From the NCBI RefSeq assembly GCF_019357495.1, contig NZ_CP079110.1:310001-374000 (forward strand): 64,000 bases of DNA, given 5' to 3'. The first letter of the stretch is position 1. Each line of letters starts with the position of its first letter. The DNA comes from Nosocomiicoccus ampullae (lineage in GTDB: Bacteria; Bacillota; Bacilli; Staphylococcales; Salinicoccaceae). The position numbers were made by a program, and so were the translations under genes. Below are positions 15,730 through 25,631 of this stretch, one piece after another. Below the pieces are notes generated by a model that made no database searches, had not been told where the DNA came from, and worked only from the letters and a program-made list of their open reading frames with translations.

Positions 15730-17223
15730 TTACTCCACCCCCATAATATATTCTGAATAAATTGACGGATCAGTTAATGTCTGTGCTGCGAACTCAAAGT
15801 ATGGATATAATAAGTCTGCACCGAGACCAAATATTATCGATACTACAACAAGTCCAATTGCGCTAAATAGTAATTTATCATATTTAATTGGTTTTAAATC
15901 CTCAAGGTCTGCAGGTGCTCCGAAGAACACTTGTATAAATAATCTCATAATACTATATAGAATAACTAAACTTGAGAATAGAATAACAATACCTGAAATG
16001 TAATATTCATTTAAAAATAATGATTTAACTATATACACTTTCCCGAAAAACCCAGGGAAAGGTGGTACACCAGCGAGTGATAGTCCTGCTAAGAAGAAGA
16101 ACCATCCAGCTACTGGGTGTACGGACATGAGTCCGTGTATTTCTTTTGCGTTTACTTTACCAGTTCTATAAATAATAAATCCAACAAGCAAGAATAGCGC
16201 TGTTTTAATGATCATATCGTGGATGAGGTAGTAAATACTACCGAGCATTCCGTCTAAATCTAACATCGCTACTGCGATTACAATGAAACCAATCGCGATA
16301 ATGATGTTGTAGATGACGACCATTTTTAAATCATATGATGCAAGTGCACCAATTGAACCAATTATAATAGTTAAAATAGATAATACGACTAAGAACGTAC
16401 TAATATAGTTAAAGTCTAAGCTAAAGAATAAGCTATATGTGCGCATTAAAGCGTAAACTCCAACTTTTGTAAGTAACGCACCAAAAGCGGCAAGTATTGG
16501 AATCGGTGGAGCATTATATGAATCTGGTAACCAGAAGTATAACGGGAATATTGCTGCCTTCGTTAAGAAGACGAACATTATAACTGCTCCGATTAATGTA
16601 ATGACTGATAAGTTACCATCGTAATTTGCTAGTTTAACTTGAATGTCAGCCATATTTACACTACCTACAACAGAGTATAAGTAACCAATACCAAGCACTA
16701 AAATGTTTGATGAAATAACGTTAACAATTAAGTATTTAAAACCTTCTCTAAGTTGTATACGACTACTTCCAATCGTGAGTAACACATATGATGCAATTAG
16801 GAACACTTCGAAGAATACGAACATGTTAAAGATATCTCCAGTCGTAAATGCACCATTAATTCCCATAATCATAAATAACATCATTGGGTGATAAAAGTAG
16901 CGTTCACGTTCTAAACCAATCGATTGAAATGAGTAAATCGTTACGAAAAAGAGAATGATTGAAGTCGTTAAGACAAGCATTGCACTCAGCATGTCATAAA
17001 CAACTGAAATTCCAAACGGCGCAGGCCAGTCACCAATGTTAGTCACAAGGACGCCGTTATTGTAGACACGTCTGACAATAATTATTGAAACGATTACCAT
17101 CATTAAACTCGCGATAGTTGTTGTTACTCTATGAAAAACCGGTCGTTTATTCGCAAATAGCATAATAACTGCTGCGAGACCTGGAATAATGAGTGGTAAT
17201 ATAAGCAACACATTAGTGACCAT
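15730..17223 (-). CDS. mnhD: Mnh/Mrp Na+/H+ antiporter subunit D
   Basis: This is a 497-residue, about 14-helix subunit related to NuoM/NuoN of complex I. Recognisable blocks are GDIFNMFVFFEVFLIASYVLL, FLTKAAIFPLYFWLPDSYNAPP (with the key proton-path Lys) and YYLIHDMIIKTALFLLVG. MnhD and MnhA are the two ion-translocating, antiporter-like subunits. The start at 17223 lies 11 bp inside mnhC. Confidence 0.95.
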   Translation of the reverse strand: MVTNVLLILPLIIPGLAAVIMLFANKRPVFHRVTTTIASLMMVIVSIIIVRRVYNNGVLVTNIGDWPAPFGISVVYDMLSAMLVLTTSIILFFVTIYSFQSIGLERERYFYHPMMLFMIMGINGAFTTGDIFNMFVFFEVFLIASYVLLTIGSSRIQLREGFKYLIVNVISSNILVLGIGYLYSVVGSVNMADIQVKLANYDGNLSVITLIGAVIMFVFLTKAAIFPLYFWLPDSYNAPPIPILAAFGALLTKVGVYALMRTYSLFFSLDFNYISTFLVVLSILTIIIGSIGALASYDLKMVVIYNIIIAIGFIVIAVAMLDLDGMLGSIYYLIHDMIIKTALFLLVGFIIYRTGKVNAKEIHGLMSVHPVAGWFFFLAGLSLAGVPPFPGFFGKVYIVKSLFLNEYYISGIVILFSSLVILYSIMRLFIQVFFGAPADLEDLKPIKYDKLLFSAIGLVVVSIIFGLGADLLYPYFEFAAQTLTDPSIYSEYIMGVE

Positions 17224-17554
17224 TTTCTCTTCCTTTCATATCTTCAGTATCATCAGTTCCAAGCACTTTATAGTTATTCAGTGCAAGAACTAAACTATAA
17301 GCAGTAAGAGCAAACGAGATAACGATTGCTGTTAAAATCATCGCTTGCGGTAACGGATCGGTATACACTTCAACACGCTCATCTAAAATTGGAACGTTAC
17401 CTCTTTTTAATTGTCCCATCGTAAGGAGCATTAAGTGAATACCGTGTGATAACACGGATGTACCAATAATAATTCTTAAAACACTTTTAGATAAAATTAA
17501 ATATGTCGCACATCCGATTAAAACACCTGAAAGAATAATCATTATAAATTCCAT
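17213..17554 (-). CDS. mnhC: Mnh/Mrp Na+/H+ antiporter subunit C
   Basis: This is a 113-residue NuoK-like protein with three membrane helices and the MrpC block SVLRIIIGTSVLSHGIHLMLLTMGQLKRG and DPLPQAMILTAIVISFA. It touches mnhB by one base and overlaps mnhD by 11 bp, in keeping with a tightly packed operon. Confidence 0.93.
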   Translation of the reverse strand: MEFIMIILSGVLIGCATYLILSKSVLRIIIGTSVLSHGIHLMLLTMGQLKRGNVPILDERVEVYTDPLPQAMILTAIVISFALTAYSLVLALNNYKVLGTDDTEDMKGRENGH

Positions 17555-18021
17555 TAATCTTTCACCCCACCAACAGACACTAAAATAAGTATTGTTGCTC
17601 CGAATACGACTAAAAATACGCCGAGGTCAAAAAACACTGCAGAGTGAATGTGGATATCACCTAAAATCGGAACAGCAATATCTGTAAATGCGTGAGTGAA
17701 TAATGGCTTACCAAATATCATTAAAAATAGCGGTACACCAAGTGCAAATAACAATCCGAGTGAAATAAGAAATTTTAACGGAATAGGTAACATCTTTCTT
17801 AAAGTTTTAATGTCGTAAGCGATAAGCAGTAGTAGTACTGCAGAACTCATCAGTAAACCACCAACGAATCCTCCACCAGGCGTATAGTGCCCAGCGAAAA
17901 ATAAGTTGAAACTAAACATCGTGATGATGAAAAATGCGACTTTAGCAATGAATTGTAAATGCACATCATTCATCTGTCTTTGGAGTGCTTTATAGCCCGC
18001 TCTTTTAAGAGTGCTCTTCAT
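17554..18021 (-). CDS. mnhB: Mnh/Mrp Na+/H+ antiporter subunit B
   Basis: This is a 155-residue protein with four membrane helices and the MnhB core GHYTPGGGFVGGLLMSSAVLLLLIAYD. ATG 18021 is chosen because AAAGG lies nine bases upstream; the upstream ATGs at 18030 and 18027 overlap that site. It overlaps the end of mnhA by 17 bp. Confidence 0.92.
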   Translation of the reverse strand: MKSTLKRAGYKALQRQMNDVHLQFIAKVAFFIITMFSFNLFFAGHYTPGGGFVGGLLMSSAVLLLLIAYDIKTLRKMLPIPLKFLISLGLLFALGVPLFLMIFGKPLFTHAFTDIAVPILGDIHIHSAVFFDLGVFLVVFGATILILVSVGGVKD

Positions 18022-20398
18022 TTCCATCATCCTTTCTGCGGTTCGTCATTCTCATTAAAATGTAAATTCCAATACCCGCAATTGCGAATACGACAGTTTC
18101 GAATACTGTATCGTAACCACGGAAGTCAACGAGAATTACGTTTACCATGTTTTTACCAGCTGCAAGATCATAAACATGCTCGATATGATACTCAGAAATC
18201 GAATCAAAAATTCTATGACTATATGCAGATAAACCAATTAAGATTGATACTAATCCAACCAATACAGCAACAACAAAGTTTGTTAACTTAAATTGACACG
18301 TTTCAGGTAACTTACTTACTTTTGGTAAGTGATAGAAACAAACTAAGAATAGTGTCGTCGTCACTGTTTCAATCGCTAGTTGAGTAAGTGCTAAGTCTGG
18401 TGCTCTAAAGAACACGAAGAATAATGCCATACTAAATCCAACGGCACCGAGCATGATAATACTTACCATACGTGATTTTGTCATCATAATAATTCCAAGA
18501 GAGATTAAAATAACGAACACTAAAATCACTTCTTGAATTCCAATCGGTGCAAGGTCACTTAAATCTAAATTTAAACCTGTTCTAAACATCGTCATAAAGT
18601 TAAATAAGACGAAGAATCCAAATATATATAATAGGTAAGTTCTTAAGAAACCTGTCGATAACGATTGTGTTGCTTTATTTGAATAATACGTACTTTGTTT
18701 AAGTAATTGGTCATATAAATTGTTAAGTGTATATGCTTCTTTAATGTAGTTGTAAACAAATGACCAACTATCTCTAAAGTAATATAGCACTGTTCCGACT
18801 AATACGATTAATATAGTAGAAAGTAGTGCAGGTGTTACACCGTGCCAAAAACTAATTGAAACGTCGACAAAGTTTTGACGATCTAAAATCGCACTCGCAG
18901 CTGGACTAATAATCGTATTTGATAAGATATTTGGGAATAGACCAAATATCACGACGAGTGACGCTAAAATTGCTGGCGAAATTAACATAAGTACAGGTGC
19001 TTCACTTGGCTCTTTTGGCGTATCAAAGCTTTCACCTGTAAATACACCGAATATTAATTTCATTGAGTAAACAAATGTAAATATACTACCAACAATCGCA
19101 AGCAGCGGGAATAACACACTAATTGCACTTAAGAAACTCACGTTTGACTGCGAGATTTCAAACATCGCTTCTAAAAATAGCTCTTTTGATAAAAATCCGT
19201 TAAACGGCGGCAAACCTGCCATTGAGAACGCGGTAATTAACGTAATCGTAAAGCTAATCGGCATAATCGTTAGTAACGCACCGAGACGTTTAATGCTTCT
19301 CGTACCTGTTTGGTGATCGATAATTCCAGTCACCATGAATAACGAACCTTTAAATGTTGCGTGGTTAATAATATGAAACACCGCAGCAATTACAGCAACT
19401 GTAAAGATTTCTTCATTAAAACCTGCAGTGACTGCAAGAGCTCCGACTCCAAGTAATGACATTATTAAACCAAGTTGAGACACTGTTGAGAATGCGAGTA
19501 CTGCTTTCATATCGTCTTTTATTACAGCGTTAAATGATGCCCACGTAAGTGTAATTAAACCGACGATAAGAATTGTGTTCACCCATGTTGTACTCCACAT
19601 AAATACAGGTGTAAAGCGAGCAACTAAATATAGACCTGCTTTAACCATCGTTGCAGAGTGTAAGTACGCACTTACTGGTGTTGGTGCTTCCATCGCATCT
19701 GGTAGCCAGATGTAAAAAGGAAACTGTGCAGATTTAGTAAATGCACCGAATAAAACAAGAATTACTGCAAGTGTACCGACACCACTTGATGCAATTAAGT
19801 CTGAGGATTGAATCATTTCTCTAATACTATAAGACTCTGTAATCGAGCCGAGTAAGATGAACCCACCGAGCATCATAAATCCACCAAACATTGTAATTAA
19901 CATCGATTTTTGTGCACCGTATGTGGACTTTTCTTTTGTTGTCCAAAACGCAATTAATAAGAAACTTGATATAGATGTCAGTTCCCAGAACATATACATC
20001 ATTAAAACGTTATCAATCATTACGACACCAAGCATCGCTGCCATGAACATTAATAAGTAGATGTAAAAGTTTCCAAGTTTTTCATCTTGTGAGAGATATC
20101 CAATTGAATAGAGTACGACTAGTGTACCGATTCCAGATATCAAAATTGCAAAAAGTAAACCAAGACCATCTATGTATACATCAAAGTTCATACCAATTCT
20201 AGGCATAAAATTTAATGGTTTGTAAATGTTTGATCCACTCTGTATGTTAGGTATTAACGTAAATAAATAAGACACAATAACGAATGGCACTGGTAATACA
20301 AACCATCCGAGGTGAATATTTTTTTGAAATTTATATATTATTCCAATAGCTACTGCAGCTAATAATGGTAATAATATGAAAAAATGTAATAACGTCAC
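18005..20398 (-). CDS. mnhA: Mnh/Mrp Na+/H+ antiporter subunit A
   Basis: This is a 797-residue NuoL-like subunit. It holds the antiporter core (MYMFWELTSISSFLLI, TKSAQFPFYIWLPDAMEAPTPVSAYLHSATMVKAGLYL, HATFKGSLFMVTGIIDH) followed by the C-terminal MrpA extension (AVGFSMALFFVFFRAPDLALTQLAIETVTT, VVFAIAGIGIYIL). It starts with GTG 20398 behind AAGGAGG. It is the first gene of a complete seven-gene mnh set (A to G), so the antiporter should be functional. Confidence 0.95.
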   Translation of the reverse strand: MTLLHFFILLPLLAAVAIGIIYKFQKNIHLGWFVLPVPFVIVSYLFTLIPNIQSGSNIYKPLNFMPRIGMNFDVYIDGLGLLFAILISGIGTLVVLYSIGYLSQDEKLGNFYIYLLMFMAAMLGVVMIDNVLMMYMFWELTSISSFLLIAFWTTKEKSTYGAQKSMLITMFGGFMMLGGFILLGSITESYSIREMIQSSDLIASSGVGTLAVILVLFGAFTKSAQFPFYIWLPDAMEAPTPVSAYLHSATMVKAGLYLVARFTPVFMWSTTWVNTILIVGLITLTWASFNAVIKDDMKAVLAFSTVSQLGLIMSLLGVGALAVTAGFNEEIFTVAVIAAVFHIINHATFKGSLFMVTGIIDHQTGTRSIKRLGALLTIMPISFTITLITAFSMAGLPPFNGFLSKELFLEAMFEISQSNVSFLSAISVLFPLLAIVGSIFTFVYSMKLIFGVFTGESFDTPKEPSEAPVLMLISPAILASLVVIFGLFPNILSNTIISPAASAILDRQNFVDVSISFWHGVTPALLSTILIVLVGTVLYYFRDSWSFVYNYIKEAYTLNNLYDQLLKQSTYYSNKATQSLSTGFLRTYLLYIFGFFVLFNFMTMFRTGLNLDLSDLAPIGIQEVILVFVILISLGIIMMTKSRMVSIIMLGAVGFSMALFFVFFRAPDLALTQLAIETVTTTLFLVCFYHLPKVSKLPETCQFKLTNFVVAVLVGLVSILIGLSAYSHRIFDSISEYHIEHVYDLAAGKNMVNVILVDFRGYDTVFETVVFAIAGIGIYILMRMTNRRKDDGNEEHS

Positions 20399-20431
20399 AC
20401 CTTAACCTCCTTCGCACAATTATATGACTTT

Positions 20432-20482
20432 ATTATACATGAATTAATATGTGTTTTAAATGTAGACAATATGTTCTATAAT
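20432..20482. promoter_or_regulatory. Divergent promoters between mnhA and ppiB
   Basis: On the minus strand TATAAT (20432-20437) with TTTAAA 17 bases upstream (20455-20460) could drive mnh. On the plus strand TATAAT (20477-20482), with a weak TTTTAA 17 bases upstream, could drive the cyclophilin gene. The -10 boxes are good; the -35 boxes are poor. Confidence 0.45.
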
Positions 20483-20557
20483 TACTGTTGAAACAAAGTA
20501 GTTTTCTACCATACACTATTATGATTGAAATTAGAAATAATATTGGAGGAACAATAA

Positions 20558-21145
20558 ATGACTTTTTCACAAGTTGATACAAATGTATTAGATGCTGAAA
20601 ATAGTGTCTTAATTAAAACAAATCATGGAGATATTAAAGTACGTCTGTTTACAGATAAAGCACCTAAAACTGTAGAGAACTTTGTCACACACGCTAAGAA
20701 TGGTTACTATGACGGACAAATTTTCCACAGAATTATTAAAGACTTTATGATTCAAGGTGGAGATCCAACTGGTACTGGTATGGGTGGAGAAAGTATTTGG
20801 GACAAAGACTTTGAAGATGAGTTCCACGAAGAGTTATTTAACTTCCGCGGAGCACTATCAATGGCAAATCGTGGCCCGAATACGAATGGTTCACAGTTTT
20901 TCATCGTTGAAGCGAGCCGTGTACCAAGTACAATGCTCGGTCAATTAGAAGGAGCGGGTTATCCTGAGGAAATTATTGAAAAGTATGCAGAACTCGGGGG
21001 TACACCTTGGCTAGATAATCGTCACACAGTGTTTGGTCAAGTAATTGAAGGAATGGACGTTGTAGATAAAATTGCAAGCGTTGAGACTGGTGCAATGGAT
21101 AAGCCAGTTGAAGACGTAACAATCGAAACAATTGAAGTTCAATAA
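20558..21145 (+). CDS. ppiB: Cyclophilin-type peptidyl-prolyl cis-trans isomerase
   Basis: This is a 195-residue cytoplasmic cyclophilin without a signal peptide. It carries the family motifs [22 protein letters not shown] (catalytic Arg), [21 protein letters not shown] and [18 protein letters not shown]. It catalyses proline isomerisation during protein folding. The start has GGAGG. It is monocistronic, with a terminator immediately after. Confidence 0.95.
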   Translation: MTFSQVDTNVLDAENSVLIKTNHGDIKVRLFTDKAPKTVENFVTHAKNGYYDGQIFHRIIKDFMIQGGDPTGTGMGGESIWDKDFEDEFHEELFNFRGALSMANRGPNTNGSQFFIVEASRVPSTMLGQLEGAGYPEEIIEKYAELGGTPWLDNRHTVFGQVIEGMDVVDKIASVETGAMDKPVEDVTIETIEVQ

Positions 21146-21147
21146 TT

Positions 21148-21173
21148 AAAAGAGGCATATGCCTCTTTTTTTG
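21148..21173 (+). terminator. Intrinsic terminator after ppiB
   Basis: AAAAGAGGCAT (21148-21158) and ATGCCTCTTTT (21159-21169) are perfectly complementary and run into a T tract. Confidence 0.85.
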
Positions 21174-21247
21174 ACATAAATTCGTCAGATTTTCTTACAT
21201 TAAATAGACGCACGATTTGTTATACTATTAGTTGTAAAGGTGTGTGA

Positions 21248-21457
21248 ATGACTATGATGGAATTTCTTTATTTTCCAGAAGATAAAACAGAGTATATACC
21301 AGGACTCATTACTCTTGTTGTTTGTATAATACTCGCATATGTAGTGTTTGTTTTAATTAGAAAATATTCTAAAAACGAAGCACAACGTGCGAAAGAGTTT
21401 GAAGAAGAAGTCATGAAGAAAATAGATCAAGACGACCACGATAAAACATATAAGTAA
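21248..21457 (+). CDS. Small single-span membrane protein, unknown function
   Basis: This 69-residue protein has one hydrophobic helix (about residues 18-38, GLITLVVCIILAYVVFVLI) followed by a positively charged RKYSK and a highly charged C-terminal tail (EFEEEVMKKIDQDDHDK). The tail should face the cytoplasm by the positive-inside rule. ATG 21248 has AAAGG at a good distance. I do not recognise a family. It stands alone between ppiB and the S1-domain gene. Confidence 0.65.
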   Translation: MTMMEFLYFPEDKTEYIPGLITLVVCIILAYVVFVLIRKYSKNEAQRAKEFEEEVMKKIDQDDHDKTYK

Positions 21458-21527
21458 ATACAATAAATGGAAGCCCTGCTTGAAATATGCTATTATTATG
21501 AAGTGTTAAATGAAGTGGGGTTTTTTT

Positions 21528-21911
21528 GTGACAAAACAATACCGAGCAGGTCAATTTGTTAAAGTGAAAGTAACAAACGTACGACCATACGGTGCTTTTG
21601 TCAAAACTGTAGATGGTGTAGATGGGTTAATTCACATTTCACAAGTGATGGATGATTTTGTACAAAACATTCATCATTATCTTTCTAAAGGGCAGATTGT
21701 TAAGTGTAAAATAATCAGTGTAAACGATAGGGATGGAAAATTAAATCTGACTTTAAAAGAAAATGAATACTTTAAAAGAAAAAGTAAGAAAAAGAAAGAG
21801 CGATCGATCTTAGATATTATAGAAGAAACTGAAGAATACGGTTTTGAATCCCTACGAGAACGACTGCCTATTTGGATTAAAGAGGCAAAAGTACAGATGT
21901 ATGATTGTTAA
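21528..21911 (+). CDS. S1-domain RNA-binding protein (YugI/CvfD-like)
   Basis: This is a 127-residue protein with an N-terminal S1 domain at about residues 5-75 (GQFVKVKVTNVRPYGAFVKT, GLIHISQV, DGKLNLTLKE), a basic linker KRKSKKKKE and a C-terminal helical tail. It resembles the YugI/general stress protein 13 type, associated with ribosomes or post-transcriptional control. GTG 21528 gives the family start and has AAGTGGGG upstream; the ATG at 21510 overlaps that region. Confidence 0.8.
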   Translation: MTKQYRAGQFVKVKVTNVRPYGAFVKTVDGVDGLIHISQVMDDFVQNIHHYLSKGQIVKCKIISVNDRDGKLNLTLKENEYFKRKSKKKKERSILDIIEETEEYGFESLRERLPIWIKEAKVQMYDC

Positions 21912-21940
21912 AAGACTTAGTGAAAACTAAGTCTTTTTTT
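21911..21940 (+). terminator. Intrinsic terminator after the S1-domain gene
   Basis: AAAGACTTAGT (21911-21921), loop GAAA, and ACTAAGTCTTT (21926-21936), followed by a T run. Confidence 0.88.
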
Positions 21941-22052
21941 ATTAAAATTTGCTAATTTATCTAATAAATAGTTACAAAAATAATTAATAATAGATAATGT
22001 AAGTGTAATTATTTAAAATTAATAATTCATAAAGTTGTAAGTTTATTCATTA

Positions 22053-22081
22053 TTGGCAAATAGCTTGAATATTTATATAGT
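22053..22081 (+). promoter_or_regulatory. Probable rocA promoter
   Basis: TTGGCA (22053-22058), 17 bases and TATAGT (22076-22081) make a good vegetative promoter, about 40 bases before the ribosome site of rocA. The preceding 110 bases are AT-rich, and I see no other clear element in them. Confidence 0.55.
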
Positions 22082-22128
22082 AGTGTGCGAATATATATTT
22101 ATAATCAAATTTAGGAGGCTACTTTTTT

Positions 22129-23682
22129 ATGGAATACTCTATGGATCACTATAGACACGAACCTTTCGTTGACTATACTAAAGAAGAAAACAAGCAATGG
22201 GTGAAAGCGGGCATTAAAGAAGCTCAGAAGATTTTCGGTCAAGAATTCCCATTAATCATTAATGGTGAAAGAATTTACACTGACGATAAAAACGAAGTCT
22301 ACAACCCAGCAAACAAATCAGAAATCATTGGTTACGTTTCTCAAGCAACACAAAAAGAAGCAGACCAAGCGATGGAAACAGCGAAAGAAAAGTTCGAAGC
22401 ATGGAGAAAAACATCATTTTCATTACGTTCAGACATTCTTTTCAAAGCAGCACAAATTATTCGTGACAGAAAAGCTGAATTTACTGGTCATTTAGTAAAA
22501 GAAGCAGGTAAGCCATGGAAAGAAGCAGACGGAGAAGTAGCAGAAGCAATCGACTTCTTAAACTATTATGGCCGTCAAAACTTAGAGCTTGCTAATGGCA
22601 AAAAGGTACAATCTCGTGCCGGAGAATTTAACCGTTTTCATTATATCCCGTTAGGTGTTGGCTATGTTATTTCACCATGGAACTTCTCATTTGCAATCAT
22701 GGCAGGTACTGCAGCAGCAGCACTTGTAACAGGTAACACTGTATTACTTAAACCTTCATCTAACACACCAATAATTGCGTACAAATTTATTGAAGTACTT
22801 GAAGAAGCTGGACTACCTAAAGGTACGATTAACTTTATTCCAGGTTCATCAAGAGAAATTGGTGACTACTTAGTCGATCATAAAGATACTGCATTTGTAT
22901 CATTTACTGGTTCACGCGACGTTGGTGTTCGTATTTATGAACGTGCAGGCGTTGTTCATGAAGGACAAGTAAACTTAAAACGTGTCATTGCTGAAATGGG
23001 TGGTAAAGACACAATTGTTGTAGACAATGGTGTGGATCTTGACGAAGCAGCAGATGCAATTGTAAACTCTGCATTCGGCTTCTCTGGTCAAAAATGTTCA
23101 GCATGTTCACGCGTAATCGCTCTTGAAGAAGTTCACGATGAATTACTTGAAAAAGTAGTTGAAAAAACAAAAGAATTAACAGTCGGTGACCCATCTGAAG
23201 ATATCTTTATGGGTCCAGTAATTGACCAAGCATCATTAGATAAAATTGAGAAGTATATTGAGATTGGTAAAGAAGAAGGTAAACTCGAAATCGGTGGTAA
23301 AATCGAAAACGATACAGGTCACTTCGTTCACCCAACAGTATTCTCTGGTCTTAAACATGATGACCAAGTAATGCAAGAAGAAATCTTTGGACCTGTTGTT
23401 GGATTCACAACAGCTAAAGACTTTACTGAAGCAATTAAATTTGCAAACAATACAGATTACGGCTTAACAGGAGCAGTATTTACAAACGACCGTGAACATT
23501 TAGAAGAAGCACGTCGTGACTTCCACGTAGGTAACTTATACTTCAACCGTGGTTGTACTGCAGCAATCGTTGGGTACCAACCATTTGGTGGTTTCAAAAT
23601 GTCAGGTACAGACTCTAAAGCAGGTGGACCAGATTACTTATTACTCCACATGCAAGGTAAAATGACTTCAGAAATGTTTTAA
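22129..23682 (+). CDS. rocA: 1-pyrroline-5-carboxylate dehydrogenase
   Basis: This 517-residue aldehyde dehydrogenase oxidises pyrroline-5-carboxylate (glutamate semialdehyde) to glutamate in proline and arginine catabolism. The catalytic Cys323 is in [13 protein letters not shown] and the general-base Glu289 in IAEMGGKD; cofactor-binding blocks [13 protein letters not shown] and FTGSRDVG are present. Length matches RocA/PutA2 proteins. The start has AGGAGG. It lies 33 bp before rocD, so the two form an operon that converts ornithine to glutamate. Confidence 0.96.
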   Translation: MEYSMDHYRHEPFVDYTKEENKQWVKAGIKEAQKIFGQEFPLIINGERIYTDDKNEVYNPANKSEIIGYVSQATQKEADQAMETAKEKFEAWRKTSFSLRSDILFKAAQIIRDRKAEFTGHLVKEAGKPWKEADGEVAEAIDFLNYYGRQNLELANGKKVQSRAGEFNRFHYIPLGVGYVISPWNFSFAIMAGTAAAALVTGNTVLLKPSSNTPIIAYKFIEVLEEAGLPKGTINFIPGSSREIGDYLVDHKDTAFVSFTGSRDVGVRIYERAGVVHEGQVNLKRVIAEMGGKDTIVVDNGVDLDEAADAIVNSAFGFSGQKCSACSRVIALEEVHDELLEKVVEKTKELTVGDPSEDIFMGPVIDQASLDKIEKYIEIGKEEGKLEIGGKIENDTGHFVHPTVFSGLKHDDQVMQEEIFGPVVGFTTAKDFTEAIKFANNTDYGLTGAVFTNDREHLEEARRDFHVGNLYFNRGCTAAIVGYQPFGGFKMSGTDSKAGGPDYLLLHMQGKMTSEMF

Positions 23683-23715
23683 TTTAAATTACAAACTACT
23701 GTAGGGGGTGTCTGT

Positions 23716-24909
23716 ATGACACAATCAAAAGATATTATTCATCTTGCTGATAAAGTTGCAGCACCAACATACAAACCTCTGCCAATCGTCGTTGACGAGG
23801 CAGAGGGTGTATGGGTAAAAGATCCTGAAGGTAATAAGTATTTAGATATGCTCTCAGCATATTCAGCGGTGAATCAAGGACATCGTCATCCTAAGATAAT
23901 TAAAGCGCTTAAAGAACAAGCTGACAAAGTAACACTTGGTTCTCGTGCGTTTTATTCAAGTAATTTAGGTGAATGGTTAGATAAGCTTAACGAAATTTCT
24001 GGTAAAGAAATGGGTATCCCAATGAATACAGGCGCTGAGGCAGTAGAATCTGCAATTAAAGCAGCACGTCGCTGGGGTAAAGAAGTTAAAGGTATCGAGG
24101 ATGGAAAACAAGAAATTATCGGTATGAACGGTAACTTCCATGGTCGTACGTTAGGTGCGATTTCACTCTCAAGTGAAGCGGCATATAAAGAAGGGTTTCA
24201 CCCGTTAGTTCCAGGCTTCCCACTCGTGCCATATGGAGATATTGATGCTTTAAAATCTGCGATTAACGAAAACACTGTCGCAATTATTCTGGAACCAATT
24301 CAAGGTGAATCTGGAATTAACATTCCACGTGACGGCTTTTTAAAAGAAATACGTGAGTTATGTGACGAAAATAATGTTTTAATGATTGCAGACGAAATTC
24401 AATGTGGACTTGGACGAAGTGGTAAATTATTTGCATGTGACTGGGAAGACGTTGAGCCAGATATGTACATTTTAGGTAAAGCACTTGGCGGTGGTGTGTT
24501 ACCAGTATCTGTTGTACTCGGTGATAAGGAAGTACTCGAGTTAATGACTCCTGGCTCTCACGGGTCAACATTTGGTGGTAACCCACTTTCAGCTGCAGTA
24601 TCTATTGCAGCAATCGACGTTTTACTCGATGAGAAACTTGCAGATCGTTCAAATGAACTTGGTGAGTATATGAAATCTGAACTTCAAACAATCGACAATC
24701 CGGTAATTAAAGAAGTTCGTGGACGTGGATTATTCATTGGTATGGAATTAACAGAAGATGCAAGACCATATTGTGAAGCGTTAAAAGAACGTGGACTATT
24801 ATGTAAAGAAACGCATGATACAGTCATTCGTTTTGCGCCACCGTTAATTATTGGAAAAGAAGATTTAGACTGGGCAATTGGACAAATTAAAGAAGTACTT
24901 TCTAAATAA
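23716..24909 (+). CDS. rocD: Ornithine aminotransferase
   Basis: This 397-residue class III PLP aminotransferase transfers the delta-amino group of ornithine to 2-oxoglutarate. The PLP Lys255 is in [12 protein letters not shown], and [33 protein letters not shown] and [12 protein letters not shown] are typical of ornithine aminotransferase. Its product is the substrate of the upstream RocA. GTAGGGGGTG lies upstream of ATG 23716. The operon ends at a strong terminator; no glutamate dehydrogenase gene follows. Confidence 0.95.
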   Translation: MTQSKDIIHLADKVAAPTYKPLPIVVDEAEGVWVKDPEGNKYLDMLSAYSAVNQGHRHPKIIKALKEQADKVTLGSRAFYSSNLGEWLDKLNEISGKEMGIPMNTGAEAVESAIKAARRWGKEVKGIEDGKQEIIGMNGNFHGRTLGAISLSSEAAYKEGFHPLVPGFPLVPYGDIDALKSAINENTVAIILEPIQGESGINIPRDGFLKEIRELCDENNVLMIADEIQCGLGRSGKLFACDWEDVEPDMYILGKALGGGVLPVSVVLGDKEVLELMTPGSHGSTFGGNPLSAAVSIAAIDVLLDEKLADRSNELGEYMKSELQTIDNPVIKEVRGRGLFIGMELTEDARPYCEALKERGLLCKETHDTVIRFAPPLIIGKEDLDWAIGQIKEVLSK

Positions 24910-24921
24910 TAAATACTTTTT

Positions 24922-24955
24922 AAAACTCTCATACGAAACGTATGAGAGTTTTTTT
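24922..24955 (+). terminator. Intrinsic terminator after rocD
   Basis: AAAACTCTCATACG (24922-24935) and CGTATGAGAGTTTT (24939-24952) with loop AAA, followed by further T residues. Confidence 0.92.
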
Positions 24956-24983
24956 GATTGGAAAACTTAAAAATTTAAAAAGG

Positions 24984-24992
24984 TGTTATAAT
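24984..24992 (+). promoter_or_regulatory. Extended -10 promoter for the VTT-domain/spsB/addBA unit
   Basis: TGTTATAAT (24984-24992) is an extended -10 element with a perfect TATAAT. No good -35 is seen at 17 bases. It would start a transcript through spsB, addB and addA. Confidence 0.5.
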
Positions 24993-25015
24993 ATAACAAA
25001 CTGATAGGGGTGAAA

Positions 25016-25627
25016 ATGATGTCAAAATACATTGAACTTTTTACGACAGAAGAAGGTCTTGAACAAATTTTTGAAGCTTTTGATGGTCTAGGGATATTTG
25101 TTGGACTTTTGCTTGTGTTTATTGAGTCATTTTTACCATTCTTACCTCTCATTGCTATCGTTATTTTAAATACGAACGCTTACGGGTTTTTAATCGGCTT
25201 TTTAATGAGTTATTTAGGTAGTGTTGTAGGAAGTTATTCAGTATTTCTAATCGTTAGAAATTTTTTAAAGCGTCCGACAACAGCATATATTAATAGACAT
25301 CCTACACTCGTTAAAATGAGGCAGTTTGTCGATACGAGAGGGTTTAGTTTTTTATTTATCTTATTATCATTGCCATTTACCCCGTCCTCAGTGGTCAATT
25401 TAATTGCAGGAATTTCTAACATTAGTAAAAGAGTATATTTGTACATATTAATTGGTTCAAAGTTTATAATGATACTATCGATTTCTGTCGTTGGATATGA
25501 TGTGACAGCATTTTTCACGTCACCAGCAAGACTATTAATATCGGTCATATTTTTAATTGTTTTATATGTATTATCTAAGTTATATGAAAAGTATTTAGAA
25601 AGAAAAATGAATAATCATTTGGAGTGA
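25016..25627 (+). CDS. TVP38/TMEM64 (VTT-domain) family membrane protein
   Basis: This protein of about 203 residues has five to six hydrophobic segments and VTT/DedA-like blocks: FIESFLPFLPLIAIVILN, YLGSVVGSYSVFLIVRNF, and RGFSFLFILLSLPFTPSSVVNLIAGIS. Related proteins are thought to move lipid carriers across the membrane. GGGGTGA precedes two adjacent ATGs, 25016 and 25019; either could be the start. It occupies the position next to spsB where S. aureus has the inactive SpsA, but it is not related to signal peptidase. Confidence 0.82.
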   Translation: MMSKYIELFTTEEGLEQIFEAFDGLGIFVGLLLVFIESFLPFLPLIAIVILNTNAYGFLIGFLMSYLGSVVGSYSVFLIVRNFLKRPTTAYINRHPTLVKMRQFVDTRGFSFLFILLSLPFTPSSVVNLIAGISNISKRVYLYILIGSKFIMILSISVVGYDVTAFFTSPARLLISVIFLIVLYVLSKLYEKYLERKMNNHLE

Positions 25628-25631
25628 AAGT

